Below are positions 27,097-38,488 of a DNA stretch of 56,297 nucleotides, in pieces. The position numbers and the translations under genes are program-made. The stretch is from JBMNOI01 sp050942995 (GTDB lineage: Bacteria; Chloroflexota; Anaerolineae; UBA1429). The first letter of the stretch is position 1. The number at the start of each line of letters is the position of its first letter. The stretch lies in the NCBI GenBank assembly GCA_050942995.1, contig JBMNOI010000003.1:1-56297 (forward strand), written 5' to 3'. The notes under the pieces were generated by a model. The model was given only the letters and a program-made list of their open reading frames with translations, made no database searches and was not told the origin of the DNA.

Positions 27097-28161
27097 TCAC
27101 TCTTGCATGAACGACGAGATCACCGCCAGTAATCGGGTGGCGTCGTAATCGCCGCGCACACGAATGCGCGGCAACTCGAACATGCGATCTGAGCGTTGAT
27201 CCACGCCGGCCCGAGTCGTCGCTGCCCCCCAGTAATGGGCCGAGTGCAACACCTGAATGGCCTCTGCATCATAGCGGCCCGAGGGATAGCAGAAGAAACG
27301 TACCGGCGTGCCTGTATGAGCCTCTATCGACTCCTTGGGCCCCAGCATCTGCCACACCAGATGCTCTACACTGCGTCCACGCAGATCGTCATGTGTTTTG
27401 CCATGGGCCTGCATCTCCATTCCCGCCGCGGCCATCTCGATCACTTGATCCCACGACATGTAATCGGGATGCCCTTCATCGATCACAGAGGTGATGAGGA
27501 AAAAGGTGCCCGTATAGCCATACTCCTGCAGAATCGGGAAGGCGTTCTCATAGTTATCCCGATAGCCATCGTCGAACGTGATGACGATCGGCTTCTCCGG
27601 AAGCGGGTGCCCGATCTGCAGGGCCAGAGTGAGATCGTGCAGAGAGATGGTCGTATACCCCTGGTCTCGCAACGCGCGCAGATGAGAGGCAAAACGCTCC
27701 GGCGGCACGGAAAGATCCCGGCGAACACTGCCGGCTCCCGGGGGCGGCTCGGAGATATAATGATACATGAGCACCGGCATGCGCAACGTCCGGGCGACGC
27801 CATCGGGCGTAGGTAAGGGAATGGGCTCGGGCGTTGCAGTGGGCGTGGGAGACGGCTCCGCCGTCGGTGAAGGCTGCGGCGTCGGGGTGGCGGTGGCGGT
27901 ACCGGTCGGCATCGCCGTAGGAGACGGTTGTGGCGATTCCGCAAGAGCGGTCGGCGTCGAGCTCGGCTCAGCCGGTATCACCACGGTGGCCTCATCCGGC
28001 ACCCCATCGGCAACGTATCCCGCCGGATGACTGCTCTCCATCTGAAGGATGAGCTCGGAAGGCACGCAACCCGAAACAGCCACCAAAAGGATGGCGGCAA
28101 TGATGAAAGGGATGATAGGAGAACGGTGAGAGTCTTTGGTAGATAATGTTTCGAGCTTCAC
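27097..28161 (-). CDS. Polysaccharide deacetylase lipoprotein (NodB/CE4)
   Basis: A 354-aa exported protein. The signal peptide ends in lipobox AVSGC (Cys about residue 32). A Thr-Pro-rich stalk (about 60-115) follows, then a CE4 domain. Domain motifs are VLMYHYIS, the metal/catalytic TFDDGYRDN, the metal-binding HGKTHDDL and RFFCYPSGRYD. Such enzymes remove acetyl groups from peptidoglycan or other N-acetylated glycans at the cell surface. The stalk resembles that of the Ser/Thr kinase at 31.9 kb. It lies 16 nt upstream of rqcH on the same strand. Its substrate is not predictable from the sequence. Confidence 0.9.
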   Translation of the reverse strand: MKLETLSTKDSHRSPIIPFIIAAILLVAVSGCVPSELILQMESSHPAGYVADGVPDEATVVIPAEPSSTPTALAESPQPSPTAMPTGTATATPTPQPSPTAEPSPTPTATPEPIPLPTPDGVARTLRMPVLMYHYISEPPPGAGSVRRDLSVPPERFASHLRALRDQGYTTISLHDLTLALQIGHPLPEKPIVITFDDGYRDNYENAFPILQEYGYTGTFFLITSVIDEGHPDYMSWDQVIEMAAAGMEMQAHGKTHDDLRGRSVEHLVWQMLGPKESIEAHTGTPVRFFCYPSGRYDAEAIQVLHSAHYWGAATTRAGVDQRSDRMFELPRIRVRGDYDATRLLAVISSFMQE

Positions 28162-28228
28162 CCGCAGATGATATCGTAACGCCGGTAGCGTGTCAAAATC
28201 AAAGACACTAAAACATCATACGCGCCAT

Positions 28229-28257
28229 TTGACAAAGCCTTCCGTTCACCATATACT
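28229..28257 (+). promoter_or_regulatory. Promoter of the tRNA-Ala genes
   Basis: A consensus TTGACA (28229-28234), a 17-bp spacer and TATACT (28252-28257), ending 15 bp before the first tRNA. Confidence 0.75.
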
Positions 28258-28272
28258 GTTCGTCGCACTTGG

Positions 28273-28348
28273 GGGGCTGTAGCTCAGCTGGGAGAGCGCA
28301 TCAATCGCACTGATGAGGCCAGGGGTTCGAATCCCCTCAGCTCCACCA
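28273..28348 (+). tRNA. tRNA-Ala (anticodon CGC), CCA encoded
   Basis: Acceptor GGGGCTG pairs with CAGCTCC with one G-U pair. The anticodon stem CATCA/TGATG encloses loop ATCGCAC with anticodon CGC (codon GCG). The T-arm is GGGGTTCGAATCCCC. Discriminator A is followed by encoded CCA (28346-28348). Confidence 0.95.
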
Positions 28349-28461
28349 GCAAGATCACTTGCCGGTGAGCCGGTGGTGCCACAGCACCATCATCTACGTA
28401 AGGGGTGCACAAAACGGGGCGGATCCTGTTCGCCGCGTGAGATTCTTGCCAAATGAGATAT

Positions 28462-28535
<74 letters not shown>

Positions 28536-28576
28536 TCTATCACCCCCGCCGTGGATCTCGGCGATCAGGCAAAAAG

Positions 28577-28614
28577 AAAAGCCCTTTCGCCAGTATGGCA
28601 CGAAGGGCTTTTTT
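28577..28614 (+). terminator. Terminator after the tRNA-Ala pair
   Basis: AAAAGCCCTT-CG/CG-AAGGGCTTTT hairpin with an 11-nt loop, followed by a run of six T. The A-rich left side could also allow termination on the minus strand. Confidence 0.85.
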
Positions 28615-28788
28615 CGTACAGGGGCGATCGAACAGTCACTCACCTGATTCACTGTACAGGCTCTACCAGAGCCTCATCATGGGATGTGGGGGCTGTCCGC
28701 CGAGGGGGGGCGACATCATCGTCGCGCGGATGGATAGTCCCCAGCCCTCCTTTTTGCCAGCAGATCGCATGGCCGCGGAGGAAGGGAT

Positions 28789-31596
<2,808 letters not shown>

Positions 31597-31617
31597 GTGA
31601 ACGATCGAGCTATCCCT

Positions 31618-31654
31618 GAGCCCCTGCCGGCAAAGTGCTGCAGGGGCTCTTTTT
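31618..31654 (+). terminator. leuS terminator
   Basis: A perfect 10-bp stem GAGCCCCTGC/GCAGGGGCTC with a 12-nt loop is followed by TTTTT, 22 nt after the stop codon. Confidence 0.92.
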
Positions 31655-31815
31655 GCTCTGTATCGCCGTATACAGCGATACGCAAACAGTAAAGGGATGA
31701 TCTATATTATACCGATATTTATATATATGATTAGTTTTAACATTATAACCGATCATACGTCCCGGATATGAGTCTTTGGCATATTGTCATGTATCCACAT
31801 ATATACATCGTAAAA

Positions 31816-31844
31816 TTGCGGCGTCCATATGCATGTGTTATACT
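31816..31844 (+). promoter_or_regulatory. Promoter of the Ser/Thr kinase gene
   Basis: TTGCGG (31816-31821), a 17-bp spacer and TATACT (31839-31844), about 65 bp upstream of the GTG start. It has the same -35 hexamer as the candidate sRNA promoter. Confidence 0.65.
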
Positions 31845-31909
31845 GCCGGTATGGTGATGAATCCCCCCGGACGACCTCGCCGGGACCCCAATGAATCAAG
31901 GGGGTTATT

Positions 31910-34180
31910 GTGTCGAGCGATGAGCATCTGATCGCGGACAAGTTTCGGATCATCTCCGTCATTGGCGAGGGCGAGTATGGGCGCGTTTATCTCGGCCATG
32001 ATGATGAACTGGATCGCCCCATTGCCATCAAAGAGCTGCTGCATCCGCGCGCCGAATCATCGACCGACGAAGGACGGCCCGCCGAATGGCGGCTAGACGA
32101 ATGGCGACGTCATAGAGCTCGATTCGTTCGCGAAGCCCAGACGGCGGGACAGTTCACCCACCTCAACCTGGTCGCCGTCTATGGTCTGGAATCCGATGCC
32201 GAGGGCAACCTCTATCTGATATCCGAGTATGTCGAAGGGGGCAGCCTGGAGGAACGGCTGAACGAGAGTTCCCCCCTCTCCGTCGAGCGCGCCATCGGCA
32301 TTGCGCTGGACATATGCCACGCCATCGATGCGTTACAGCAACGCGATATCGTCCATCGCGACATCAAACCCTCTAATATCCTCATCGGCGGGGACGGCAC
32401 GGCCAAACTCTCCGATCTCGGCATCGCCCAGCTCAGACAGGACACACGCCGCACCCAGGAAGGTATCGCGCATCCGGGAACGCCGGCCTACAAGTCGCCC
32501 GAACAGGCCACCTCGACCGGCAGCCTGGACCAGCGCTCGGACATCTATTCTCTGGGGCTTGTGCTCTACGAGATGCTCACCGGTCGCCGCTATATGCGCG
32601 ACGGAACCCCACCCGGCGCGCATAACCCCGATGTGCCCCAGGCTCTGGATGCCGTCGTGCTTCGGGCACTGGAGAGCGATCCGGCGGCCCGCTATCCCTC
32701 GGCTCAGGCCATGGCCCGCGATCTGGAGCAGGTCCGCGGGCAGAGCCTGTGGGGACAGGCGCGCATCCTGTGGGGCCGCCTGCCTTCCGGACATCTCGCC
32801 CTCATCGGCGGAGCGCTGCTCATCGTCCTGATAGTCGGCGGGGTCTATCGTCTGGGCGCCGCCCTGTCAGATCTGGCCAATACGGCGTGGGCGGGACAAT
32901 ACACCCCCACACCCGATGAGCTGGCGTTGGAGGTACCGCGCACCGTCGGTCCCACGCGGCACCTGGCCACGCTGTCCGGCGAGGTGGGGTTGGCCACCGT
33001 GGACATCTACGAACCCGACGATGACGTCCCCATACCAATCGCTGTGGGAGAGACACAGCTTCGCACCTTTGACCCAGAGGGGGATGTCGATCGCGTTACC
33101 TTCCGGGTCAAGGCGGGGCAGATATATGTCGTGACCGCGTCGGATCTGGCGCCGGGGGTGGATACCTATCTGGAAGTACTGGTTGGGGGCGAGCGCCACA
33201 CCGACGATGACATGACGCCGGGCACGCTGGCCTCACAGGTCGAATTCGCCGCCGCCGAGGATGGGGTGGTGCTGGCCAATGTGCACAATCGGGATCATTT
33301 TGGCCCCACACAGGGGTATCGCCTGAGTGTGATGATGGCCCTGCCCACGCCAACGCCCGGCATCACACCGACAGAGGCGACGGTCACACCCACCCGAAGC
33401 GGCGCCACCATCACGCCGCGCCCCACCTTTACCCGGGTCATGACCGGCACACCGACGGGCAACCCCACGGCAACCCGCACCATCACACCGACGCGGACCA
33501 TTACGCCGACACGAACGCTGCTCCCCACCCGCACACCGACGGCGACTCGCACCCCCACATCGACCCGCACGCCGACGCCGACCCGCACTCCGACTCTGAC
33601 GCGCACCCTGACGCCCACGATCACGCCAACGCCGACCGACGTGCCGACATCGACGCCGGTGCCGCCGACGGAGACACCGACGCCGACGGCCACGTTCACA
33701 CCGACGGCGACGGCGACGCCAACGGAGACACCCTTCGCCTATGTCGAGGTGGTTGTGGATAACGATGGGCCGGGGTTCTCTTTGACGCCGGAGGGTGATT
33801 GGACGCGGCTCACTCCCGATGTTTACCCCCTCCCCTATTATGGCGGTAGCATGTGGGTCGCCACACAGGGACAGGGGACGAACTCTTCTCAAGCCATATT
33901 CCGGCCGACACTGCCGGTCGCAGGATACTATGCGGTGGAGGTATGGAGATTCTCCTTTCAGGACGCGGCAACGAACCAGCCCTTTACCGTGTACCACCGG
34001 GACGGCAGCGAGGAAAAAGAGGTCGATATGCATAACGCGCCCGCTGAGGGGGAGTGGTTCCGGCTGGGCGTCTACCCCTTCGATGCCGGGGATGAGGGCT
34101 ATGTGATGACGTTCGATGCGGTAGATGGGTTGTTGGTCATGGCCGACGCCGTGCGCTGGGTGCTCGTCGAATCACCCTAG
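31910..34180 (+). CDS. Transmembrane Ser/Thr protein kinase with PPC, Thr-Pro stalk and golvesin-like ectodomain
   Basis: A 756-aa Hanks-type kinase. The kinase domain (about 12-280) has a Gly-rich loop GEGEYGRVY (19-27), K41, HRDIKPSN (149-156), D169 in DLG rather than DFG, and GTPAYKSPE. A membrane helix (about 296-316) leads to an outside region. This comprises a PPC-like beta domain (about 360-475, VDIYEPDDD...GDVDRVTFRV), a Thr/Pro/Arg-rich stalk (478-608), and a C-terminal golvesin/Xly CBD-like domain (610-756, VVVDNDGPGFS...MADAVRWV). It probably senses an extracellular ligand or cell-wall glycan and signals inward. GTG start with RBS AAGGGGG. The propeller-lipase gene begins 3 nt after the stop. 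Confidence 0.9.
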   Translation: MSSDEHLIADKFRIISVIGEGEYGRVYLGHDDELDRPIAIKELLHPRAESSTDEGRPAEWRLDEWRRHRARFVREAQTAGQFTHLNLVAVYGLESDAEGNLYLISEYVEGGSLEERLNESSPLSVERAIGIALDICHAIDALQQRDIVHRDIKPSNILIGGDGTAKLSDLGIAQLRQDTRRTQEGIAHPGTPAYKSPEQATSTGSLDQRSDIYSLGLVLYEMLTGRRYMRDGTPPGAHNPDVPQALDAVVLRALESDPAARYPSAQAMARDLEQVRGQSLWGQARILWGRLPSGHLALIGGALLIVLIVGGVYRLGAALSDLANTAWAGQYTPTPDELALEVPRTVGPTRHLATLSGEVGLATVDIYEPDDDVPIPIAVGETQLRTFDPEGDVDRVTFRVKAGQIYVVTASDLAPGVDTYLEVLVGGERHTDDDMTPGTLASQVEFAAAEDGVVLANVHNRDHFGPTQGYRLSVMMALPTPTPGITPTEATVTPTRSGATITPRPTFTRVMTGTPTGNPTATRTITPTRTITPTRTLLPTRTPTATRTPTSTRTPTPTRTPTLTRTLTPTITPTPTDVPTSTPVPPTETPTPTATFTPTATATPTETPFAYVEVVVDNDGPGFSLTPEGDWTRLTPDVYPLPYYGGSMWVATQGQGTNSSQAIFRPTLPVAGYYAVEVWRFSFQDAATNQPFTVYHRDGSEEKEVDMHNAPAEGEWFRLGVYPFDAGDEGYVMTFDAVDGLLVMADAVRWVLVESP
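33341..33730 (+). repeat. Low-complexity Thr-Pro coding tract
   Basis: Imperfect 6-12-bp repeats of ACG/ACC and CCG/CCC codons encode the TPT/RTPT stalk of the kinase. Being degenerate, it is not a CRISPR array or a simple microsatellite. Length variation between strains is likely. Confidence 0.85.
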
Positions 34181-34183
34181 TCT

Positions 34184-36886
34184 ATGCTTGAGATGAAGAG
34201 GCGATACGTTCTGATCCTGTTTCTGATCCTGCTCACCGGCGGCCGGACGCCGGGCGTGGCCCGTGCCACGGGGGACGCCGCGCCCGCCCCACCGCCGATG
34301 AGCGAGCGATCATGGAGCTGGATTTCTACACGTGACGGCCTGGCGCCGGGCGCCGTGCTCAGTCTGGCCACGGCGGAGGACGGCGCCACCCTCATCGGCA
34401 CGACGGGAGGCGCCAGCATCTGGGAGGGTGAGAGGCTGCTCAGCTACGGCGCCGGCAGCGGCCTGGCCGAGGGATACATCGGCGCACTCGCCGCCACCGA
34501 AAACGCCCGCTGGGTCGGTAGCTGGGGCGGCGGGATATCGGTCCTGCGCGACGGCCGCTGGACGCGCTACCGGGCCGATTCGTCGTCCCTGCCCGGCGAT
34601 TGGATCAGCGCCCTGGCCGTGGACGATGATGACGCGCTCTGGGTAGCGACCTACGGCCGTGGGCTGGCCCGCCTGAAGGATGACATCTGGACGGTCTACC
34701 GGCGAGATGATTCGCCCCTGCCCAGCGACTGGCTCACCGCTCTGCTGCCGGACGACGGCGGGTTGTGGATCGGCACCGAGCGCGCCGGGCTGGCCTATCT
34801 CGGCGCCGATGGACGGTGGCAGTACTACGATCTTCCGTTTCCGACGACGACCGAGGTCACCGCACTGATCCGACAGGTTGACGAGCTATGGGCCGGCACC
34901 CCTCTGGGCGTCGCCGTGTTGCATCCGGCCACCGGTCGCTGGCGAACCATCACGCCCGAGCAGGGATTGCCCGCGTCCCGCGTGACTGCCCTGGCCGCAG
35001 GACGCGATGGTGGTGTATGGATCGGCACGTACAACGGGTTGGCGCTGTGGAGGGAGGAACAGATCATCCCCATCCCCCATGCCGGAGATCGCCCGCTCCA
35101 CGCCATCAGCGCTCTGGCCGTCGATCGGGATGGGCGCCTGTGGGCGGGCGTCCCGGGCGCGGGCGTGGCAGTTTCGGCAGCGCTGAATCTGCCCGAAATC
35201 GAGCGGTTGCCGGTGGTGCTGGTGCACGGATGGCATGGTCCCGACAGCGACCGGCTGGAGGATAGCGAGTTCTGGCATATAGCCCGCTGGCTACGCGAGG
35301 ACGGCTTTACGCCCTACTATGCCACCGGCATCAGCCCCGATAATACCCTGCATCGCAATGCGCAACGTCTGCGTGAGGTCATCGAGGAGGCCCGTCAAGA
35401 GACCGGCGCGCCGGCGGTGTACCTGGTGGGGTTCAGCATGGGCGGACTGAACAGCCGCGCCTATATCGAATCCACCCTCTATCAGGGCGATGTGCGCCAT
35501 GCGTTCTTTTTGGGAACGCCTCATCGCGGCGAGCATTTGTGGCAGACGCTGCTCTTATGGGAACGTCTGGCCTGGACCGACGAACCCTCGGCGCTGGAGT
35601 TGCTGCCGATACACGCCGCGCTGTTCAATCGCGTGCACCGCAATCCCTACCGTGTGCCCTATACCCTGATCGCCGGTGACGCGCACGAAGAGCCATTACC
35701 TCTGCTCTTTCGAGAGCTGCCACCCGGGGACGGGCTCGTTTCGGTGTGGAGCGCCATGGGCCTCGACGATCTGCCGGGCGAGCATCGCCTCACCGGTGAT
35801 CTGCACGCCTGGGGCGGCGATATCACGCTTCTGGGGGTCGATTCACTGCTCCATCCGCGACGCACCTACGATGCCCTGATCCGGCCACACCTCTTTGGCA
35901 TGGGCGAGATGCCCACCGAGATCGATGAATTCGGCCCCTATGCGCCGCCCGAGATCGATCCACGCACGGCGCTGCGCAGCGGAAGCATCCTCCCCGGCGA
36001 GACGGTAACGCTACCGCCCATCCATCTGGAGGCAGAAGAACGCGCCGGCATCTATCTGCGCTGGCATGGCGAGCCGCCCGAGTTCGGTCTGCTGGATCCG
36101 ACGGGCCGCTTTATCGACACCGATCGGGCCGACGATCTGGACGATGTCGAGTTCTTCGAGCTGGATATGGCCGGATTCGCCGCCTACACACTCACCGATC
36201 CGCTGCCCGGCCCCTGGCGCATCGTCCTCACCGCCGACGATGCAGAGAGTGGGCCGACAGATTATGTCGCCTATGCATCGGTCCCCTCGCCGGTGCGCTT
36301 GCGGCCCGTCACCGACCGCGAATGGTACCACACAGGTGATCTCGTGACCATCGCCGCCACGCTGGATCACGCCGACGCCGACGAGGTCACCGTCGAGATT
36401 CATCGCCCTGACGGCCTACGCGAATCGCTGACGCTCGAGCGAACGACGGGCGCCGACGGCGCGCTTTTCCTGGGGCAGCATCGCCTTCCGAACCAGGAGG
36501 GCTATTACGGGTTGCTCTTTCGCGCCACAGGTGAACGCGACGGGTATGTTTTTGAACGAGGCGCCGAAAAAGTCATCGGCGTCGCCGGAGACGGCGCCCG
36601 ACTCGCCGGCCCCACCGTTCTGAAAACGGATGGCGAGCTTACCGCCGAAGTGGGGGTTACCGTCCGACGCGCCGGACACTATCTCGCCGCCGTTACCCTG
36701 CTCGATGCCCGCGGGCAAGAGGTCACCACGATCGCCCATCCGACCCAGTGGCTGCCCGGCGAAAAGACGGTGCGCATCCCTATCGATACGACGGCCTTAG
36801 CCGGCTCCTCCGGCCCCTATCACGCGGGCGAAGTGCTGCTGATCGATATCCATGGGGCGGGACTCTTGCTGGATCGCGCTCCATAG
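34184..36886 (+). CDS. Exported beta-propeller / lipase-like alpha/beta-hydrolase fusion protein
   Basis: A 900-aa protein with a type I signal peptide (about 4-28). Residues 45-330 hold seven or so repeats of the two-component-regulator propeller type (for example ALWVATYGRGLARLKDD, GLWIGTERAGLAYLG, GVWIGTYNGLALWRE). A hydrolase domain starts at PVVLVHGWHG (344-352) and has the lipase nucleophile motif GFSMGG with S418, a likely acid D516 in GDGLVSVW, and a candidate His near 541. It resembles PGAP1-type lipases/esterases. The C-terminal 340 residues look like beta-sandwich domains. The family propeller is normally the sensor of hybrid histidine kinases, so this fusion is odd. Either ATG at 34184 or 34193 could start it; no clear RBS, so coupling to the kinase is likely. 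Confidence 0.8.
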   Translation: MLEMKRRYVLILFLILLTGGRTPGVARATGDAAPAPPPMSERSWSWISTRDGLAPGAVLSLATAEDGATLIGTTGGASIWEGERLLSYGAGSGLAEGYIGALAATENARWVGSWGGGISVLRDGRWTRYRADSSSLPGDWISALAVDDDDALWVATYGRGLARLKDDIWTVYRRDDSPLPSDWLTALLPDDGGLWIGTERAGLAYLGADGRWQYYDLPFPTTTEVTALIRQVDELWAGTPLGVAVLHPATGRWRTITPEQGLPASRVTALAAGRDGGVWIGTYNGLALWREEQIIPIPHAGDRPLHAISALAVDRDGRLWAGVPGAGVAVSAALNLPEIERLPVVLVHGWHGPDSDRLEDSEFWHIARWLREDGFTPYYATGISPDNTLHRNAQRLREVIEEARQETGAPAVYLVGFSMGGLNSRAYIESTLYQGDVRHAFFLGTPHRGEHLWQTLLLWERLAWTDEPSALELLPIHAALFNRVHRNPYRVPYTLIAGDAHEEPLPLLFRELPPGDGLVSVWSAMGLDDLPGEHRLTGDLHAWGGDITLLGVDSLLHPRRTYDALIRPHLFGMGEMPTEIDEFGPYAPPEIDPRTALRSGSILPGETVTLPPIHLEAEERAGIYLRWHGEPPEFGLLDPTGRFIDTDRADDLDDVEFFELDMAGFAAYTLTDPLPGPWRIVLTADDAESGPTDYVAYASVPSPVRLRPVTDREWYHTGDLVTIAATLDHADADEVTVEIHRPDGLRESLTLERTTGADGALFLGQHRLPNQEGYYGLLFRATGERDGYVFERGAEKVIGVAGDGARLAGPTVLKTDGELTAEVGVTVRRAGHYLAAVTLLDARGQEVTTIAHPTQWLPGEKTVRIPIDTTALAGSSGPYHAGEVLLIDIHGAGLLLDRAP

Positions 36887-36932
36887 GGCTCGATTTGAGC
36901 ATACGCGAGAGAATACGCTGTTCGCCATTATC

Positions 36933-36941
36933 TGCTATACT
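36933..36941 (+). promoter_or_regulatory. Extended -10 promoter upstream of the HlyD-type gene
   Basis: TGC immediately precedes TATACT (36936-36941), about 95 bp upstream of the GTG start; no good -35 is visible. It suggests separate transcription of the adaptor gene. Confidence 0.45.
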
Positions 36942-37036
36942 CTGAAGTGTGTCGCGTACAGACAGCTCCCCGCCGGGTGGCGCATCTGGATTCGGCAACG
37001 ACGCAAAAGGCATGGTTTGGAGAGGACGGTACATCC

Positions 37037-38200
37037 GTGACGCGGCGAACTCTTGTATTGATCATCCTCCTGCTCCTTATCCCGGGCACCGGGGGGGTGC
37101 TCCTGTATCAGCAACTATCACGCCCCGACCCGAACCGTGTGGCCACCGTGCGCCGGGGCGATATCGAGGCCACCATCGGCGCGCTGGGGCGTGTACAGCC
37201 CGGCCGTCAGATCGATATCTCCAGTCGCGTGAGCGGCACCATCCAGTATATTGCCGTCATCGAGGGGCAGCAGGTAGCCGAGGGAGATCTTTTGCTAGAG
37301 CTGGATGCCCGGGATCAGGAGAACGCCGTCGCTCAGGCAGAGCGCAACTTGCGGGTGAGGCGCGCGTTACTCGAAGATGCTTTACACGCCCCCGATGCCT
37401 CGGACATCGACCTGGCCAGAGCGCGTCTCCGACGCGCCACCGCCCAACGGCTGAACGCGCAAAGAGATTATGACGAGATCGCCGATGAGCCGGATGCCGA
37501 ATCTAGCGATGAGGCGGTTGCCCTCGAGATCGCCAAACTGGAGTATGAGATCGCCCGGGCCGAGTTCGACCGGGTGATGGAGGGGACACCGGAGGTGCAA
37601 CTCGAACGGTTACGCGCCGATGTCGAAGAGGCCGAGGCGGCCCTTCGTCGGGCTCAGGAGAACATGCAGAACATGCAACTGAGGGCGCCTTTTGCGGGGA
37701 CCTTACTGAGGATCAATGCCCGTGTCGGCGAAAACGTTCACGGGTTCACGCCACTGGTCGTGCTGGCCGATCTGACAGAGATGATGGTGCGGGCCGAGAT
37801 CGACGAGATCGACGTGGCCGCCGCCGCCGAGGGACAAAAGGTGTATGTGCGACTGGATGCCCTCCCCGGGCAGGAGCTCGAGGGGCGCATCACCCGGCTG
37901 ATGCCCGGATTCAGCGATGCGCGCGGCACCACCACCTATGCCGCCATCGTCGAGCTGGAGGATCACGACCTGCCGCTCAGGCCGGGGATGGGGGCCAACC
38001 TGACCATCGTAACACAAACAATCAGCGATACACTTCTGGTGTCCCGGCGGGCAGTACGACAGGCCGGACGCTACCATATCGTGCGCGTGTTGGATGGTCG
38101 GAGAGAGAGGGACGTCGTTGTCACCGTCGGTCTGTCTAATGACACCGAGATCGAGATTCTCTCGGGTCTGGAATCAGGACAGACCGTCCTGCTGGAGTAG
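37037..38200 (+). CDS. HlyD/RND-type periplasmic adaptor (membrane fusion) protein
   Basis: A 387-aa protein with an N-terminal membrane anchor (about 5-25). A first half biotinyl-lipoyl motif (VQPGRQIDISSRVSGTI) is followed by a long alpha-helical hairpin (about 90-215). The second lipoyl half is MQLRAPFAGTLLRINARVGENV. Beta-barrel and membrane-proximal domains end in SRRAVRQAGRYHIVRVLDG. Such adaptors link an inner-membrane pump (MacB-type ABC or RND) to export. No pump or ABC gene follows; the next genes are convergent xseBA, so it is an orphan here. GTG at 37037 with GGAGAGG upstream is chosen over an ATG at 36947 that lies near the promoter. Confidence 0.85.
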   Translation: MTRRTLVLIILLLLIPGTGGVLLYQQLSRPDPNRVATVRRGDIEATIGALGRVQPGRQIDISSRVSGTIQYIAVIEGQQVAEGDLLLELDARDQENAVAQAERNLRVRRALLEDALHAPDASDIDLARARLRRATAQRLNAQRDYDEIADEPDAESSDEAVALEIAKLEYEIARAEFDRVMEGTPEVQLERLRADVEEAEAALRRAQENMQNMQLRAPFAGTLLRINARVGENVHGFTPLVVLADLTEMMVRAEIDEIDVAAAAEGQKVYVRLDALPGQELEGRITRLMPGFSDARGTTTYAAIVELEDHDLPLRPGMGANLTIVTQTISDTLLVSRRAVRQAGRYHIVRVLDGRRERDVVVTVGLSNDTEIEILSGLESGQTVLLE

Positions 38201-38230
38201 GGCCTGCGACGCGGTGGAGAGGGAGGCGAG

Positions 38231-38467
38231 TTACTCGTCCGTCGATTGCCCCTCGAGCTCGTCGGCCACCGCCGAAAGCACCTCGTGGATCCTGAGTTCG
38301 GCGTCATCCAACTGGCGCCCACAATGCTCGGCCAGCTGCATCCCCTCTTCATAGAGGGCCACCGACTCGTCCACAGAGAGATCGCCTTTTTCCAGTCTCT
38401 GGATCACTTCTTCGAGTTTGGCGTAACTATCTTCAAAACTGAGCGAATCGAGCACTTCCTTATTCAT
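38231..38467 (-). CDS. xseB: Exodeoxyribonuclease VII small subunit
   Basis: A 78-aa acidic helical protein with the family core SFEDSYAKLEEVIQRLEKGDL and SVALYEEGMQLAEHCGRQL. It binds several copies per XseA to form exonuclease VII, which degrades single-stranded DNA into short oligonucleotides. It lies 21 nt downstream of xseA on the same strand. It converges with the adaptor gene, with 30 bp between the stops. Confidence 0.93.
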   Translation of the reverse strand: MNKEVLDSLSFEDSYAKLEEVIQRLEKGDLSVDESVALYEEGMQLAEHCGRQLDDAELRIHEVLSAVADELEGQSTDE

Positions 38468-38488
38468 ACTCCAAAGACACCCCCCTTA

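Larger units (their letters stand above)
31597..31909 (+). other. leuS-kinase intergenic region with AT-rich patch
   Basis: Contains the leuS terminator, a strikingly AT-rich patch (about 31690-31760) bounded by ATGATC and GATCAT, and the kinase promoter. No gene is visible. Confidence 0.6.

Noticed and set aside
28615..28788. T-box riboswitch upstream of leuS
   Set aside because: The characteristic T-box sequence and the antiterminator/terminator pair are absent; the only terminator is the one after the tRNA genes.
33341..33730. Possible CRISPR or tandem-repeat array
   Set aside because: The repeats are degenerate and in frame, encoding a Thr-Pro stalk; there are no spacers of even length or cas genes.
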